A stretch of 64,000 nt of DNA from Chthonomonas sp. UBA2785 (GCA_002352215.1 DEIB01000004.1:1-64000), one strand, 5' to 3'; positions 1 through 9,173 are shown, numbered from the stretch's first letter. Numbers and translations are program-made. The notes: generated by a model from the letters alone, not told the origin.

Positions 1-582
1 CTGTTCCCGGTCTTTGCGCGGGCCAAAGAAGCCGCCAAGAAGACGGCCGACCTCAGCAACATTAAGCAGATCGGCACGGCCCTACAGATTTACGCCGCCG
101 ACTGGGACGACAACAGCGTGGTGAAGGACGAAGAAGAGGGCTACGACTGGTTCGACCCGCTCTACCCCTATGTCAAGAATCGCCAAGTCTTCCGCACGCC
201 CGCCTACCGGGCCGAAGATGATGAGCCGGCCACGGACTACCTGATCAACGGCCTCTTTGCCCACGGGGCGAGCCTCACCTCGTTCGAGTATCCGAGCGAG
301 CAGATTGCCCTGGCCCCGCGTGCCAAGGGTGTGGAAGACACCGACTACCATCCGTGGCCGGAGGACGGCACCAGCTGGGACGATGAATCGCTGTACGAAG
401 AAGACGGCGAAAACTGGTTCAGCGAGCGCATTGACCAGAAGCGGTTTACGGAAGGCGCGAACTACGGCCACGCCGACACGAGCTCCCGCTACTTCAAGTT
501 CTCGCAGACGATGGTCGGCTTCCCCTTCCCGGGTCGCCACAATCCGGAACGCAAGTTCCTCGACTTAGGCCACAGCCACTAA
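1..582 (+). CDS. Type II secretion-like pseudopilin, 5' end cut by window
   Basis: The frame is open from base 1 to the stop at 582, so the start and the prepilin leader lie outside the window. The visible N-terminus begins LFPVFARAKEAAKKTADLSN, followed by IKQIGTALQIYAADWDD. This is the conserved segment that follows the hydrophobic helix in type II/IV-like pseudopilins with a processed prepilin signal, abundant in Armatimonadota and Planctomycetes. The remainder (about 150 residues) is acidic, rich in Asp, Glu, Tyr and Trp, and ends HSH. An extracellular or periplasmic pilin-like role is inferred; the cargo or partner is unknown. It converges on ftsY with only three bases between the stop codons. 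Confidence 0.75.
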   Translation: MFPVFARAKEAAKKTADLSNIKQIGTALQIYAADWDDNSVVKDEEEGYDWFDPLYPYVKNRQVFRTPAYRAEDDEPATDYLINGLFAHGASLTSFEYPSEQIALAPRAKGVEDTDYHPWPEDGTSWDDESLYEEDGENWFSERIDQKRFTEGANYGHADTSSRYFKFSQTMVGFPFPGRHNPERKFLDLGHSH

Positions 583-585
583 GCG

Positions 586-1464
586 CTATTCAAATAGCTG
601 GGCCGCAAACACGTCCGGATCAAAGTCTTGCAACTGATCCGGGCGTTCGCCCAGGCCAATGAGCTTGACGGGGATGCCCAGTCGCTCATGAATCCCAATC
701 AAGGCGCCGCCCCGGCTGGTGCCATCCAGCTTGGTCAGCACCAGGCCGGTGACCTGCGCGGCGGCGCGGAACTCTTCCGCCTGCCGGATGGCGTTCTGGC
801 CGGTGTTGGCGTCCAGCACCAGCAGCACCTCGTCCGCCGGGCGGCCGTGGGCTTTCTCAAGAACTTTGGTGATCTTGCCCAGTTCGTGCATCAGCGCGGC
901 CTTGGTGTGCTGGCGGCCGGCGGTGTCGGCCAGCACAAATTCGATATTGCGGGCTTTGGCGGCGGTCACCGCGTCAAAGATCACGCTGCCGGGGTCGGCG
1001 CCGGGCTGGGCGTTGATGAATTCGGCCCCGCTGCGCTCGCTCCACAGCTTCAGCTGGTCAATGGCAGCAGCGCGGAAGGTGTCGCCAGGGGCCAACAGCA
1101 CCTTGCGGCCCTGCCCCACCAGGCGCGTGGCCAGCTTGCCAATGGTGGTGGTTTTGCCCACTCCGTTCACGCCCACAAAGAGGTAGACCGTGGGGTTGAC
1201 GATGTGTCGATAGAGGGCAGATTTCGCCTTTTGGTCAAATCGGCGGCGGATGGCCTCTTGCAGGCGGTCCTTGATACCGGCGGGGTCGGTGATGCGCTCC
1301 GTGCGAACGGCCTGGCGTAGTTCTTCCAGGATCTCGCCGGTCACGGAGATGGGGGTGTCGGCCTGCAGGAGGGCTTCTTCCAGGTCTTCGTACAGCGCTT
1401 CGTCAATGACGCCCCGACCGAGCAGCCGGTCCACCCGCTGCATCATTCCCCGAAACATGGCCAC
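586..1464 (-). CDS. ftsY: Signal recognition particle receptor FtsY
   Basis: SRP receptor GTPase that docks ribosome-SRP complexes at the membrane for co-translational insertion. The 292-residue protein is the compact NG form without a long acidic A domain. Residues 1-90 are the helical N domain. G1 is GVNGVGKTTT at 98-107, followed by the DTFRAAA insertion-box segment, DTAGR (G3), TKLDGTSRGG (G4) and GLGE (G5) near the C-terminus, which ends DPDVFAAQLFE as in other FtsY. The start used reads MAMFRGMM; the second Met at residue 3 is an alternative. It appears monocistronic in this window. Confidence 0.97.
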   Translation of the reverse strand: MAMFRGMMQRVDRLLGRGVIDEALYEDLEEALLQADTPISVTGEILEELRQAVRTERITDPAGIKDRLQEAIRRRFDQKAKSALYRHIVNPTVYLFVGVNGVGKTTTIGKLATRLVGQGRKVLLAPGDTFRAAAIDQLKLWSERSGAEFINAQPGADPGSVIFDAVTAAKARNIEFVLADTAGRQHTKAALMHELGKITKVLEKAHGRPADEVLLVLDANTGQNAIRQAEEFRAAAQVTGLVLTKLDGTSRGGALIGIHERLGIPVKLIGLGERPDQLQDFDPDVFAAQLFE

Positions 1465-1616
1465 GGGTTAAGTATGACGCGCCGGGGGCGGGGGGCTCCG
1501 GGGCGGGCCAATGAATGGCTCGTGACTTGACAGCCCCCGCTACTTGTTGGTAGGTTGAGTGGTCAGAAGGTTACGTTTGGTGAGCCGAGCATTCTGAACC
1601 TATTGGAGTTGAGTTG

Positions 1617-2503
1617 ATGAAGCTGCGTCCCTCCTTGTTCGCCATGGTGGCGCTGGGGGTGATGGCGCTCGGGGCCGGAGGCTGGGTTTACCGAGGCCAA
1701 CTCGCCTCTCAAGCTACGGGCCGGGTGGACACGCAAGCGCGGATGCGGCAAGTGCTAATTGCCAGCCGAGAAAATCCAGACAGTGCAGATCTGGCAACCC
1801 GATTCGACGGGGGCATTCATGTTAGGAATGAGTCCATAAGGGTTTCGGTTGATGAGTTGAGTGGCCAACTCGTATCCATCAGCCGGCCCGGCGAGTTCTT
1901 CCTCAAAAACGCATACAGCCCAAGCGCCCCGAACGCCTTACGCAGTGAGGCGCAGGCGAAAGCCGCGATGGAAGCGTTCTTGAGGGACGCAGGCGTGGAC
2001 ATGGAGAGCTTTGAGCTTGAAAGGTTCGATGCTTTTAACGGACCGAAGGCTGCGCAGCTTGCTCATGGCCATGAGCGGCCCGTCTTTAGTGCTCAGTTTG
2101 CGGAACGCAAATCAGATATTCGATTCGCTGGAGCGGGTAGTCGTCGAGGAACAATTGTCTTCGATAGTCAAACTGGACTATTGTTGAAGTACGGGACAAC
2201 GGTCATCCCGCAAGCAGCACCTTGGGAAGTTAACCTCACCGAAGCACGAGCCAAGGAGCTTGCCACCGAATCGTGGAGAGAATGGGGGCTAGCTTTGACT
2301 CCAAGCAGATACGGGTGAAGACCCAGTACGTGCGTACTGGCAGCTCATACAAAGTTCTTCCTGAGGATCGTTTGATTCCTGCCTTCCTCTTAGGGGCCTC
2401 GACGGACGCCGACTCTTGGCAATGCTTCGCCACGATCGATGCCCGAAACGGGAAAGTGATGGACAGCACCTGCCATATCCCCAACCGCATGCGCGGAGAG
2501 TAG
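1617..2503 (+). pseudogene. Secreted PepSY/YcdB-like family protein, interrupted by a frameshift
   Basis: The reading frame from ATG 1617 (GGAG Shine-Dalgarno at 1605-1608) encodes a hydrophobic signal segment and about 220 residues, then leaves the family pattern at W-R-E-W-G and stops at 2318. The rest of the domain (AS-F-D-S-K through GKVMDSTC, ending RMRGE) continues in another frame to 2503. One extra G in the five-G run at 2284-2288 would join the two halves and give WREWGASFDSK. The joined sequence aligns end to end with the proteins at 14247-15173 and 16011-16883, including the final VD/ID-x-x-x-GK segment. Either a true recent single-base loss or a homopolymer sequencing error. Function unknown; export is inferred. 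Confidence 0.75.
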
Positions 2504-2557
2504 TTTCTCTCCGCCCCCGGCAACCTGGGCTGAAAATCTGCGGTATTACACATTGCA

Positions 2558-4201
2558 ATGACCACGATGATGCTGGCCCTGTGCCTGCTGCAGCCGCCCA
2601 CCCTGAGCGCGGAGAAGCAAGCCGCGATTGCCGAAGTGCTGAAGCCATGGCGCACCGAAGACGGCCCCGGTGGCGTGGTGGCCATCTATCACAACGGCGA
2701 GATTGTGATGCAAGAGGGCCTCGGCCTGGCCGACCTGGAGCAGGGCACGCGTCTGACCCCCGAAAGCCGCATTGACATTGGCAGCATCACCAAGCAGTTT
2801 GTGGTGGCCAGCATTGTGCGGCTGGAACTTGAGGGCAAGCTCTCGCAAGAAGATTCCATCCGCAAGCACATCCCTGAGCTACCCGAGTGGGTGGAGGCGA
2901 TCAAGCTGCATCACCTCATCCACCACACCAGCGGCCTGCGCGACTACTTGAACATGAGCGTGATGAGCAACGGCGGCGACCTGAACCACACCCCCGACCC
3001 CGACGAGCTCATTGAGATGATGAAGAAGCAGCGGGAGACGAACTTCCCCATCGGCGCGGCCGCGATGTATTGCAACACCGGCTACGCCCTGCTGGCCGAG
3101 GTGGTGAAGCGCACGGAGAAAACCGACCTGACCACCGCCACCCGCCGCCTGGTGTGGGAGCCGCTGGGGATGAAGGATTCGCTCTATGACGCCAGTGCCG
3201 ACCTGCTGGTAAAGCAGCGCGCCAACAGCTATGTGCGCAACGGGCAAGGATTCTTGGCCATGCGCCTGCGGGCGAGCATTGTGGGGGACGGCGGCATGCT
3301 GACCACCACGGGCGACATGGCGAAGTGGTCGCGCTTTTTGGCCACGCCCACCGAAGCGGAACGCCCCTGGCATGAGGCGATGCTGAAGCCCTCGCCGCGC
3401 CCCTTCGGGCCGGGCATGCGGTACGCGGGCGGGCTGTTCCTCGACAAGTTGGGCACGGCCACGCGCATCCAGCACGGCGGGGACTGGAGTGGGTTCCACG
3501 CGATGTTTACGGTGTTCCCGGAGACGGGGTGGTCAGTGTTTACGGCCGGCAACGACGGCACCCAGCTGAGCAAGCAGATGAACGACCAGATCGCCCGGAT
3601 TCTGCTAGACCTGCCCGAGCCGGCGGCACCTACCGCCCCGGCGGGAAGCCAGGACTGGACTCCGTTGACGCCGGAGATCCTGGCGGCCTACGCCGGTCGA
3701 TATGTGTTGAAGCCGATCGAGTTGCCGATTGAGTTCTCGGTGGAGGGCGGCAAGCTCTTTGCCCTGCCCCAGGGCCAACCCAAGATCGAGTTGACCCGCA
3801 CCGGCGAGCGCGAATTCAGCTACGCGGCGGTGCAGGCCAAGTTCACCTTCGATGCGATTGCCGAAGGGAAATCTCCGGCAGTCGTACTCGACCAAGGCGG
3901 CGCCAAACTACGCGGCCCCCGGGGAGAAGCCTTCGCCGCCACCGCCGAACAGCGTGCGGCGTGGGTTGGTGAATTCTGGAGCGAAGAGCTGGAATACGCG
4001 ATCGTGGTGACCGAGAAGGAAGGCGCCCTGCAGGTGAAGATCAACGGCCACGACTGGGGAGCGGGCACCCTGGGCAATGCCAAGCAGCTGAGCGTGGGCG
4101 GGTTCTTAACCATCACCCCCGAAGGTGAAGGTGCAACCTGGCCTGCCATCCGGGTGGATGCCGGGGGCCGGGCGAGCCGCTTGCTGTTCACGCGCCGCTA
4201 A
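2558..4201 (+). CDS. Serine beta-lactamase-family hydrolase (class C / PBP4*-like), exported
   Basis: A 547-residue serine hydrolase of the beta-lactamase/DD-peptidase/esterase superfamily. The three diagnostic motifs are visible: SxxK in IGSITKQF (about residue 77), YxN in MYCNTGYALL, and HGG in RIQHGGDWSGFH (a substitute for KTG). The N-terminus MTTMMLALCLLQPP followed by TLSAEKQ looks like a short signal peptide. Beyond residue 360 is an extra beta-rich region of about 180 residues, as in many family members with a C-terminal lipocalin-like or DUF3471-type domain. Substrate (peptide, ester or beta-lactam) cannot be told. It ends 24 bases before a strong hairpin shared with the convergent PEP-CTERM gene. 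Confidence 0.85.
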   Translation: MTTMMLALCLLQPPTLSAEKQAAIAEVLKPWRTEDGPGGVVAIYHNGEIVMQEGLGLADLEQGTRLTPESRIDIGSITKQFVVASIVRLELEGKLSQEDSIRKHIPELPEWVEAIKLHHLIHHTSGLRDYLNMSVMSNGGDLNHTPDPDELIEMMKKQRETNFPIGAAAMYCNTGYALLAEVVKRTEKTDLTTATRRLVWEPLGMKDSLYDASADLLVKQRANSYVRNGQGFLAMRLRASIVGDGGMLTTTGDMAKWSRFLATPTEAERPWHEAMLKPSPRPFGPGMRYAGGLFLDKLGTATRIQHGGDWSGFHAMFTVFPETGWSVFTAGNDGTQLSKQMNDQIARILLDLPEPAAPTAPAGSQDWTPLTPEILAAYAGRYVLKPIELPIEFSVEGGKLFALPQGQPKIELTRTGEREFSYAAVQAKFTFDAIAEGKSPAVVLDQGGAKLRGPRGEAFAATAEQRAAWVGEFWSEELEYAIVVTEKEGALQVKINGHDWGAGTLGNAKQLSVGGFLTITPEGEGATWPAIRVDAGGRASRLLFTRR

Positions 4202-4225
4202 GCGGGCTTAGTTGGCACAAGAGAA

Positions 4226-4265
4226 AACCCGGCTCTCCTTGAGGGGAGATCCGGGTTCCTTTTTG
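4226..4265. terminator. Intrinsic terminator between convergent genes
   Basis: The arms AACCCGG (4226-4232) and CCGGGTT (4251-4257) are extended inward by CTCTCC against GGGGAG. On the + strand a CCTTTTTGGG tail follows, serving the hydrolase gene. On the minus strand the stem is followed by TTCTC, so it could also slow readthrough from the PEP-CTERM gene that ends at 4286. Confidence 0.85.
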
Positions 4266-4285
4266 GGTAATTGAAGAGGCTTGGC

Positions 4286-4984
4286 TTACTTGCTGCGGCG
4301 GCGTCGAGCCAGAGCGAGCAGGCCCGCACCCAGCGCAATCATGCTGGCCGGTTCGGGCACCGCGGCCACGTTCGTCAGCGTGATGTCGTTGCTCGTCGGA
4401 GCCAGGACACCAAAGCCCAGCATCCCAATGCTGTTCGGGTTCACCGTGGTGAAGACCGCACTGTAGGGGATGATCAGGCTGCCACTGCCAGCGGCCACCG
4501 AGTAACCTGCAGAAGCGTTGAAGGCCGAGAAGTTCGAGTTCCAGGCATACACGTAGATCATCGTGTTGTTCTGGTCGTTGTTCTCGTAATCGAACTTGAA
4601 GGCGCTTTCGCTGCTGATGTCAATCGCCGGGCTCGCGGCATTGAAGCTCGACAGACCGAGCAGGCCGGTACCTTGGGCCGGCACCGAGCTCTTGAGGCTG
4701 TCCATGTAGTTGAAGTTCAACTTCGCATTGACATTGGTGCCCGTGGAGATGAACAGCTTGCCACCCGTCACTTCGGTGCGGATCGGTCGCGCATTCGGAT
4801 TGGCGACAAAGTCGTGGGCCACGTAGCGGGTCGGCGCAATGGCGGTGATGCCGGTTTGCGACGTGTAGGTGTCGGCCGACGTGTTGTAGCTATAGTTGCC
4901 CGTCGAGAAATCGTCGATCAGGATGTTTGCCTGGGCGGCCGCGCTGATGGCGACCAAGCTCAGGATGATCCAACTTTTGTTCAT
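4286..4984 (-). CDS. PEP-CTERM sorting-domain protein, paralogue 1
   Basis: A 232-residue exported protein. It has an N-terminal signal peptide (MNKSWIILSLVAISAAAQAN) and a C-terminal exosortase signal: VPEPASMIALGAGLLALARR followed by RRSK. The mature region opens with LIDDFSTGNYSYN and later has NPNARPIRTEVTGGKLFI, FDYENNDQNN and GSLIIPYS, segments shared in the same order with the three genes upstream. Exosortase systems cleave at PEP and pass proteins to the outer surface or exopolysaccharide; the ligand is unknown. GGAG lies at the right distance upstream of the ATG. It is the last gene of a four-gene run, 18 bases after paralogue 2. Confidence 0.88.
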   Translation of the reverse strand: MNKSWIILSLVAISAAAQANILIDDFSTGNYSYNTSADTYTSQTGITAIAPTRYVAHDFVANPNARPIRTEVTGGKLFISTGTNVNAKLNFNYMDSLKSSVPAQGTGLLGLSSFNAASPAIDISSESAFKFDYENNDQNNTMIYVYAWNSNFSAFNASAGYSVAAGSGSLIIPYSAVFTTVNPNSIGMLGFGVLAPTSNDITLTNVAAVPEPASMIALGAGLLALARRRRSK

Positions 4985-5002
4985 TGTCTTAGTCTCCTAA
5001 AT

Positions 5003-5695
5003 TCAGTTGGCCTTGCGTCGTCGAGCGAAGGCGGCCAAACCTGCGCCAAGGGCGATGAGCGTCGCGGGTTCGGGCACCGCGTTCACCTGGGTGATCGCGA
5101 GGTCGTTACCCGTCGGGAGGAGGAGGTTGAAGCCCCATGCACCCACGTTGCTCAGATCCAAGCTTGTCGTGCTGAAGTCAAAGCTCACCGTGCCACCGCC
5201 TTGCGGCACGCTTAGGTTGGTTGAAGCGGCGAAGGCTCCGATGTCCACACCGTTCTTTTCATAAGCCCAGAACTGGACTTGCGCATTGGATTGGTCGCTC
5301 GCAGTGAATACGATTTCGACCACCGGCGTGCTGGCAAACGTCAGGGCTGTCGGGAAAGAACCCGCGTCCACAGCAGCCAAGGCACCCGCTGCACTGGCGG
5401 GGGCACCATTCAGAAGCGCACCCAGGTGACCGTAAGTGAAGATGCCATCCACACCTGTTTCCGCTTCGACGAACAGTTGCCCACCGGCCACTTCGCTCGT
5501 GATGTAGCGGCTGTTCGGGTTGCTAAAGAACCCGTTGAAACCATAGCGAACCAGGCCGGCGCCCAGGTTCTCGGTTACATAGAAATCCGAATTGGAATCG
5601 TTGTAAAAACTTCCTGCGCTGAAGTCGTCAAGCACGACCCCAAAGGCAGTTGCCGACCCAACGATGGCCAGCAGGGCGAAAATGGTCCTCTTCAT
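5003..5695 (-). CDS. PEP-CTERM sorting-domain protein, paralogue 2
   Basis: A 230-residue exported protein: signal peptide MKRTIFALLAIVGSATAFG, then VLDDFSAGSFYNDSN, a central beta-rich region with NPNSRYITSEVAGGQLFVEA and ASDQSNAQVQFWAYE, and the C-terminal signal VPEPATLIALGAGLAAFARR followed by RKAN. The domain order matches its neighbours, so the cluster arose by local duplication, but divergence is high. The start is supported by the signal peptide. An untranslated region of about 160 bases, with a terminator for the gene upstream at its far end, precedes it, so it may have its own promoter and be co-transcribed with paralogue 1. Confidence 0.87.
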   Translation of the reverse strand: MKRTIFALLAIVGSATAFGVVLDDFSAGSFYNDSNSDFYVTENLGAGLVRYGFNGFFSNPNSRYITSEVAGGQLFVEAETGVDGIFTYGHLGALLNGAPASAAGALAAVDAGSFPTALTFASTPVVEIVFTASDQSNAQVQFWAYEKNGVDIGAFAASTNLSVPQGGGTVSFDFSTTSLDLSNVGAWGFNLLLPTGNDLAITQVNAVPEPATLIALGAGLAAFARRRKAN

Positions 5696-5792
5696 ATAGT
5701 TACCCGAGTTGAATATACCCCCTCAATTTCTAGGCCACTCCAACTCAGACGAAATTTAGCCTTCTGCTAACAAACCTGGTAATCCCACCAGG

Positions 5793-5835
5793 GGAAAAGC
5801 AAAAACCTCCCCGGCCCGAAGGGCGAGGAGGCTCT
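5793..5835 (-). terminator. Intrinsic terminator of PEP-CTERM paralogue 3
   Basis: Read on the minus strand, CCTCCTCGCCC and GGGCCGGGGAGG form a GC stem around a TTCG loop, followed by TTTTTGCTTTT. It lies directly after the stop of the gene at 5855-6550 and separates it from paralogues 1 and 2. Confidence 0.85.
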
Positions 5836-5854
5836 TGCTCTAGAGGCTTTGCGT

Positions 5855-6550
5855 TTACTTGCGGCGGCGGCGCGCCAGAGCGAGCAAGCCCGCACCCATC
5901 GCGATCATCGTGGCCGGTTCCGGCACGGCACGGACTTCGCCGAAGGCGATGTCGTTGGCGTTCGGGAGATCCACGCGGAGGCCGATGAGGCCCACGCTGC
6001 TGGCCGGCACCGTGCTGAAGATGCTGCTGAACGGGATGCTTAGCGTGCCATTGCCCACGGTCGGGTTGAATACGGCACTCACGTCGCTGTTGGCGAACGT
6101 GTTGTCGTACACCACGACCGAGATGCCCGTGCTGGCCTGGTCGTTGCCCAGGTAGTCAATCTCAAGCGCATTGTAGGCGCTGAGATTTAGATTCATCGGC
6201 GTGTGATCGCCCAGCGGCGGGAAGCTAACGTTTCCGCTATTCGGAGCACCACTGTTGAGGGCGCCCGTCAGGATGATGAAAGCATTGCCCGCCACACCCG
6301 AACCCGTCTGGATGGTCAGGTTGCCCGAACCGTTCGACATTCGAATTTGGCGGTTATTTGGATTCGCAGAAATGTCCGCACTAAAGGTACGGGCACCCGC
6401 GCCGGCGATCGTGCCGCCGGGGGCCGTATTCACCGAGTAGCCATCGTTCGAGAACGAAGCGAACTGGAAGTCACCGAAGGTGTCAATCACCACGGCCTGC
6501 GAAACCGCCGCCATGGCCACCAGAGTCAGGGGAATGAAAATTTTCTTCAT
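5855..6550 (-). CDS. PEP-CTERM sorting-domain protein, paralogue 3
   Basis: A 231-residue exported protein with signal peptide MKKIFIPLTLVAMAAVSQA and C-terminal VPEPATMIAMGAGLLALARR followed by RRK. The mature part carries the same landmarks as its neighbours: VIDTFGDFQFASFSNDGYSV, ANPNNRQIRMSNGSG, LEIDYLGNDQAS and GTLSIPFSSIF. The PEP segment is preceded by ANDIAFGEVRA, parallel to SNDITLTNVAA in paralogue 1, so the last beta-strand is conserved. It lies 18 bases downstream of paralogue 4 and probably shares its transcript, which then ends at the strong terminator at 5793-5835. Binding partner unknown. Confidence 0.88.
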   Translation of the reverse strand: MKKIFIPLTLVAMAAVSQAVVIDTFGDFQFASFSNDGYSVNTAPGGTIAGAGARTFSADISANPNNRQIRMSNGSGNLTIQTGSGVAGNAFIILTGALNSGAPNSGNVSFPPLGDHTPMNLNLSAYNALEIDYLGNDQASTGISVVVYDNTFANSDVSAVFNPTVGNGTLSIPFSSIFSTVPASSVGLIGLRVDLPNANDIAFGEVRAVPEPATMIAMGAGLLALARRRRK

Positions 6551-6568
6551 GTTGTCCTCTCCGGCGGC

Positions 6569-7267
6569 TTAGGCGCGCCGACTCCTGCGCAAAAGCGCCA
6601 ACAAGCCTGCGCCAAGTGCCACCATGCTGGCCGGTTCCGGCACCGCATTCAGGCGGGTAAGGGTTACGTCCTGACTGTTGTCCATGAACGCGCGGAAGAC
6701 CACGCCATCCACGCTCGCCAGGTTGATATTGGTGAGGTCGATGCTCGAGAACGGCACCACGACCGAACCCGTACCGGCCGTCACCGTGACGGGAGTGGAC
6801 CATTCGAACACGTTGTTCGTGGTGTCAATGAAGCCCATCACGAGGTCAAAGTTCTGGTCGGCATTCTCGTAGCCCACCTGGAAACCGGTGTAGCCGGTGA
6901 AGTTCGCGGGGATCGCGGTGAACTGGTTCGCATTGAGCGAGCCGCCCCCGAAGGACCCCGTGCCCGAAGTTAAACCGCCGGCCCAAGCCAGAGTGACTTC
7001 GGCATCCACGCCCGGACCCGTTTCAATGTAGGCCTTGCCGTCACCGACCATGTCAATGAAGACCTGAGCCGGCACGGGGTTCGCATTAAAGAACGTGCTG
7101 AAGTAGCGAAGCGGGCCAACTGCGTTCGGCACCGTCGGGTTCACCGTGAAGTAGGCGTTTCCTCCAAAACTGGAAGTAAAGAGCCCCGTATTGAAGTCGT
7201 CAATAACGACGGCGTGAGCGGAGCCAACAACTCCCAACGCCGCGAATAAAAGCAATGTCCTCTTCAT
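6569..7267 (-). CDS. PEP-CTERM sorting-domain protein, paralogue 4
   Basis: A 232-residue exported protein, the first of the four-gene run. The signal peptide is MKRTLLLFAALGVVGSAHA, followed by VVIDDFNTGLFTSSF, a central region with FQVGYENADQNFDLVMGF, GSVVVPFSSIDLTNI, SQDVTLTRLNAVPEP and a tail ending ALLRRSRRA. The repeated use of a strand-rich domain with the sequence YENxDQN suggests a common jelly-roll-like fold for all four, though this is inference from pattern only. The intergenic gap of about 110 bases back to lepA on the same strand leaves room for a separate promoter. Confidence 0.87.
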   Translation of the reverse strand: MKRTLLLFAALGVVGSAHAVVIDDFNTGLFTSSFGGNAYFTVNPTVPNAVGPLRYFSTFFNANPVPAQVFIDMVGDGKAYIETGPGVDAEVTLAWAGGLTSGTGSFGGGSLNANQFTAIPANFTGYTGFQVGYENADQNFDLVMGFIDTTNNVFEWSTPVTVTAGTGSVVVPFSSIDLTNINLASVDGVVFRAFMDNSQDVTLTRLNAVPEPASMVALGAGLLALLRRSRRA

Positions 7268-7376
7268 AAGTAGAGATGACCTCTAGATTCCTTGAGGGTA
7301 CCACGCGCCCGGCCAACAAATGACATCCAGACGCACGAACTGGTACTTATGCTAGGGTCTGCGAGGTGCCGAAGCG

Positions 7377-9173
7377 TTACTCCGCCACGCGCAGCACGGA
7401 GAGGAAGGCTTCTTGCGGCACCTCGATGCTGCCGATGTTCTTCATGCGCTTCTTCCCTTTCTTCTGCTTTTCCAGCAGTTTTCGCTTGCGCGAAACGTCG
7501 CCGCCGTAGCACTTGGCAATCACGTTCTTGCGGAACGGCTTGATGACGTCCGCCGAAATGATCTTGGAGCCAATCGCGGCCTGGATTTTGACCTCGTATT
7601 GCTGGCGCGGGACCACCTTGCGCAGCTGCTCCACAATGGCCTTGCCGCGCGTGTACGCAAACTGCTTGTTGACGATGAAACTGAGCGCGTCCACTTGGTC
7701 GCCGTTAAGGAGGATGTCCACCTTCACCAGATCACTATCTTGGTAGCCGCTAAACTCATAATCCAGCGAGGCATAGCCGCGCGTGCTGGACTTTAGCTTG
7801 TCGAAAAAGTCGAGAAGAATCTCACCCAAAGGCAGGCTGTAATAGATAAGACAGCGAGTTTGCGAGGGATATTCTGTCTTTTTATAGACCCCGCGCCGGT
7901 CTTGGCACAGGTTCATCACCGCGCCCACGTAGTCGTTGGGCACCATCACGGTGGCGTCCACCATGGGCTCCTCGATGCGCTGGATGTGGTTGGGGCTCGG
8001 GAGTTCGCTCGGGTTCGAGATATGGATCATCGAGCCGTCGTTCATGTAGACCTGGTAGTCCACGCTCGGCGCGGTGAGGATCAGGTCCAAGTTGAACTCG
8101 CGCTCCAGGCGCTCGCGGGCGATTTCCATGTGCAGCAAGCCGAGGAAGCCGCACCGGAACCCAAAGCCCAGCGCCGCGCTGGTTTCGGGTTCAAATTGCA
8201 ACGACGAGTCGTTGAGCTGGAGCTTCTCGATGGCCTCGCGCAGGTCGGCGTACTGGTCACTATCCGTGGGATAGAGGCCGCAATACACCATCGGCTTGGC
8301 CTTGCGGTAACCGGGCAGGGGGTCAACCGCCGAGTTCTCCGCGCTGGTGACGGTGTCGCCCACCGCCGCATCGCCAATCGTCTTGATCGCGCCGGTAAGG
8401 AAGCCGACTTCGCCGGTGCGCAGAGCCTGGCCGCGCTCCAATCGCGGGCGGAACACGCCCACTTCGTCCACATCGAAGGTCTTGCCCGTGGACATCATGC
8501 GAATCTTGTCGCCCGGCTTCACCTCGCCATCCACCACGCGGACATAAGCCACCGCGCCTTGGTAGGTATCGAAGTGCGAGTCGAAAATCAGCGCGCGCAG
8601 GGGAGCTTCGGGGTCGCCGCTCGGGGGCGGAATGCGCTCCACCACCGCTTCCAAAATGTCGGTGATGCCCATGCCGGATTTGGCGCTGCAAGGGATCGCC
8701 TCGCTGGCGTCAATCATCAGCGCGTTTTCGATCTCGTCCTTCGCCATCTCCAGGTCGGCGTGGGGGAGATCCATCTTGTTCACCACCGGGATGATGGCGA
8801 GGTCTTGGTTCATCGCCATGCTGGCGTTGGCAATGGTTTGGGCTTCCACGCCCTGGGTGCTATCCACCACCAGGAGGGCGCCTTCGCAGGCGTAGAGCGC
8901 GCGGCTGACTTCATAAGTGAAGTCCACGTGGCCGGGTGTGTCAATCAGGTTGAACTGGTAGGTTTTGCCATCTTTGGCGGTGAAGTTCATCCGGACCGCC
9001 GTCATCTTGATGGTGATGCCCCGCTCCCGCTCCAGGTCCATGGTGTCGAGCATCTGCTCTTGGGCATGGCCGCGCACCGCCCCCGTGACCTCCAGGATTC
9101 GGTCCGCAAGCGTGGACTTTCCGTGGTCAATGTGGGCGATGATGCAAAAGTTGCGAATAAGGGATTGGTCCAT
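7377..9173 (-). CDS. lepA: Elongation factor 4 (LepA), ribosomal back-translocase GTPase
   Basis: A 598-residue translational GTPase, the usual LepA length. The G domain starts at NFCIIAHIDHGKSTLADRIL (G1), followed by RERGITIKM (G2), DTPGHVDF (G3) and NKMDLPHAD (G4). The characteristic LepA C-terminal domain is present: YPSQTRCLIYYSLPLGEILL, DALSFIVNKQFAYTRGKAIV, and VIAKCYGGDVSRKRKLLEKQ followed by KKGKKRMK. LepA acts on stalled or mistranslocated ribosomes in the cytoplasm. The ending is EAFLSVLRVAE. No partner gene is adjacent; downstream genes on the strand are unrelated PEP-CTERM genes. Confidence 0.98.
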   Translation of the reverse strand: MDQSLIRNFCIIAHIDHGKSTLADRILEVTGAVRGHAQEQMLDTMDLERERGITIKMTAVRMNFTAKDGKTYQFNLIDTPGHVDFTYEVSRALYACEGALLVVDSTQGVEAQTIANASMAMNQDLAIIPVVNKMDLPHADLEMAKDEIENALMIDASEAIPCSAKSGMGITDILEAVVERIPPPSGDPEAPLRALIFDSHFDTYQGAVAYVRVVDGEVKPGDKIRMMSTGKTFDVDEVGVFRPRLERGQALRTGEVGFLTGAIKTIGDAAVGDTVTSAENSAVDPLPGYRKAKPMVYCGLYPTDSDQYADLREAIEKLQLNDSSLQFEPETSAALGFGFRCGFLGLLHMEIARERLEREFNLDLILTAPSVDYQVYMNDGSMIHISNPSELPSPNHIQRIEEPMVDATVMVPNDYVGAVMNLCQDRRGVYKKTEYPSQTRCLIYYSLPLGEILLDFFDKLKSSTRGYASLDYEFSGYQDSDLVKVDILLNGDQVDALSFIVNKQFAYTRGKAIVEQLRKVVPRQQYEVKIQAAIGSKIISADVIKPFRKNVIAKCYGGDVSRKRKLLEKQKKGKKRMKNIGSIEVPQEAFLSVLRVAE

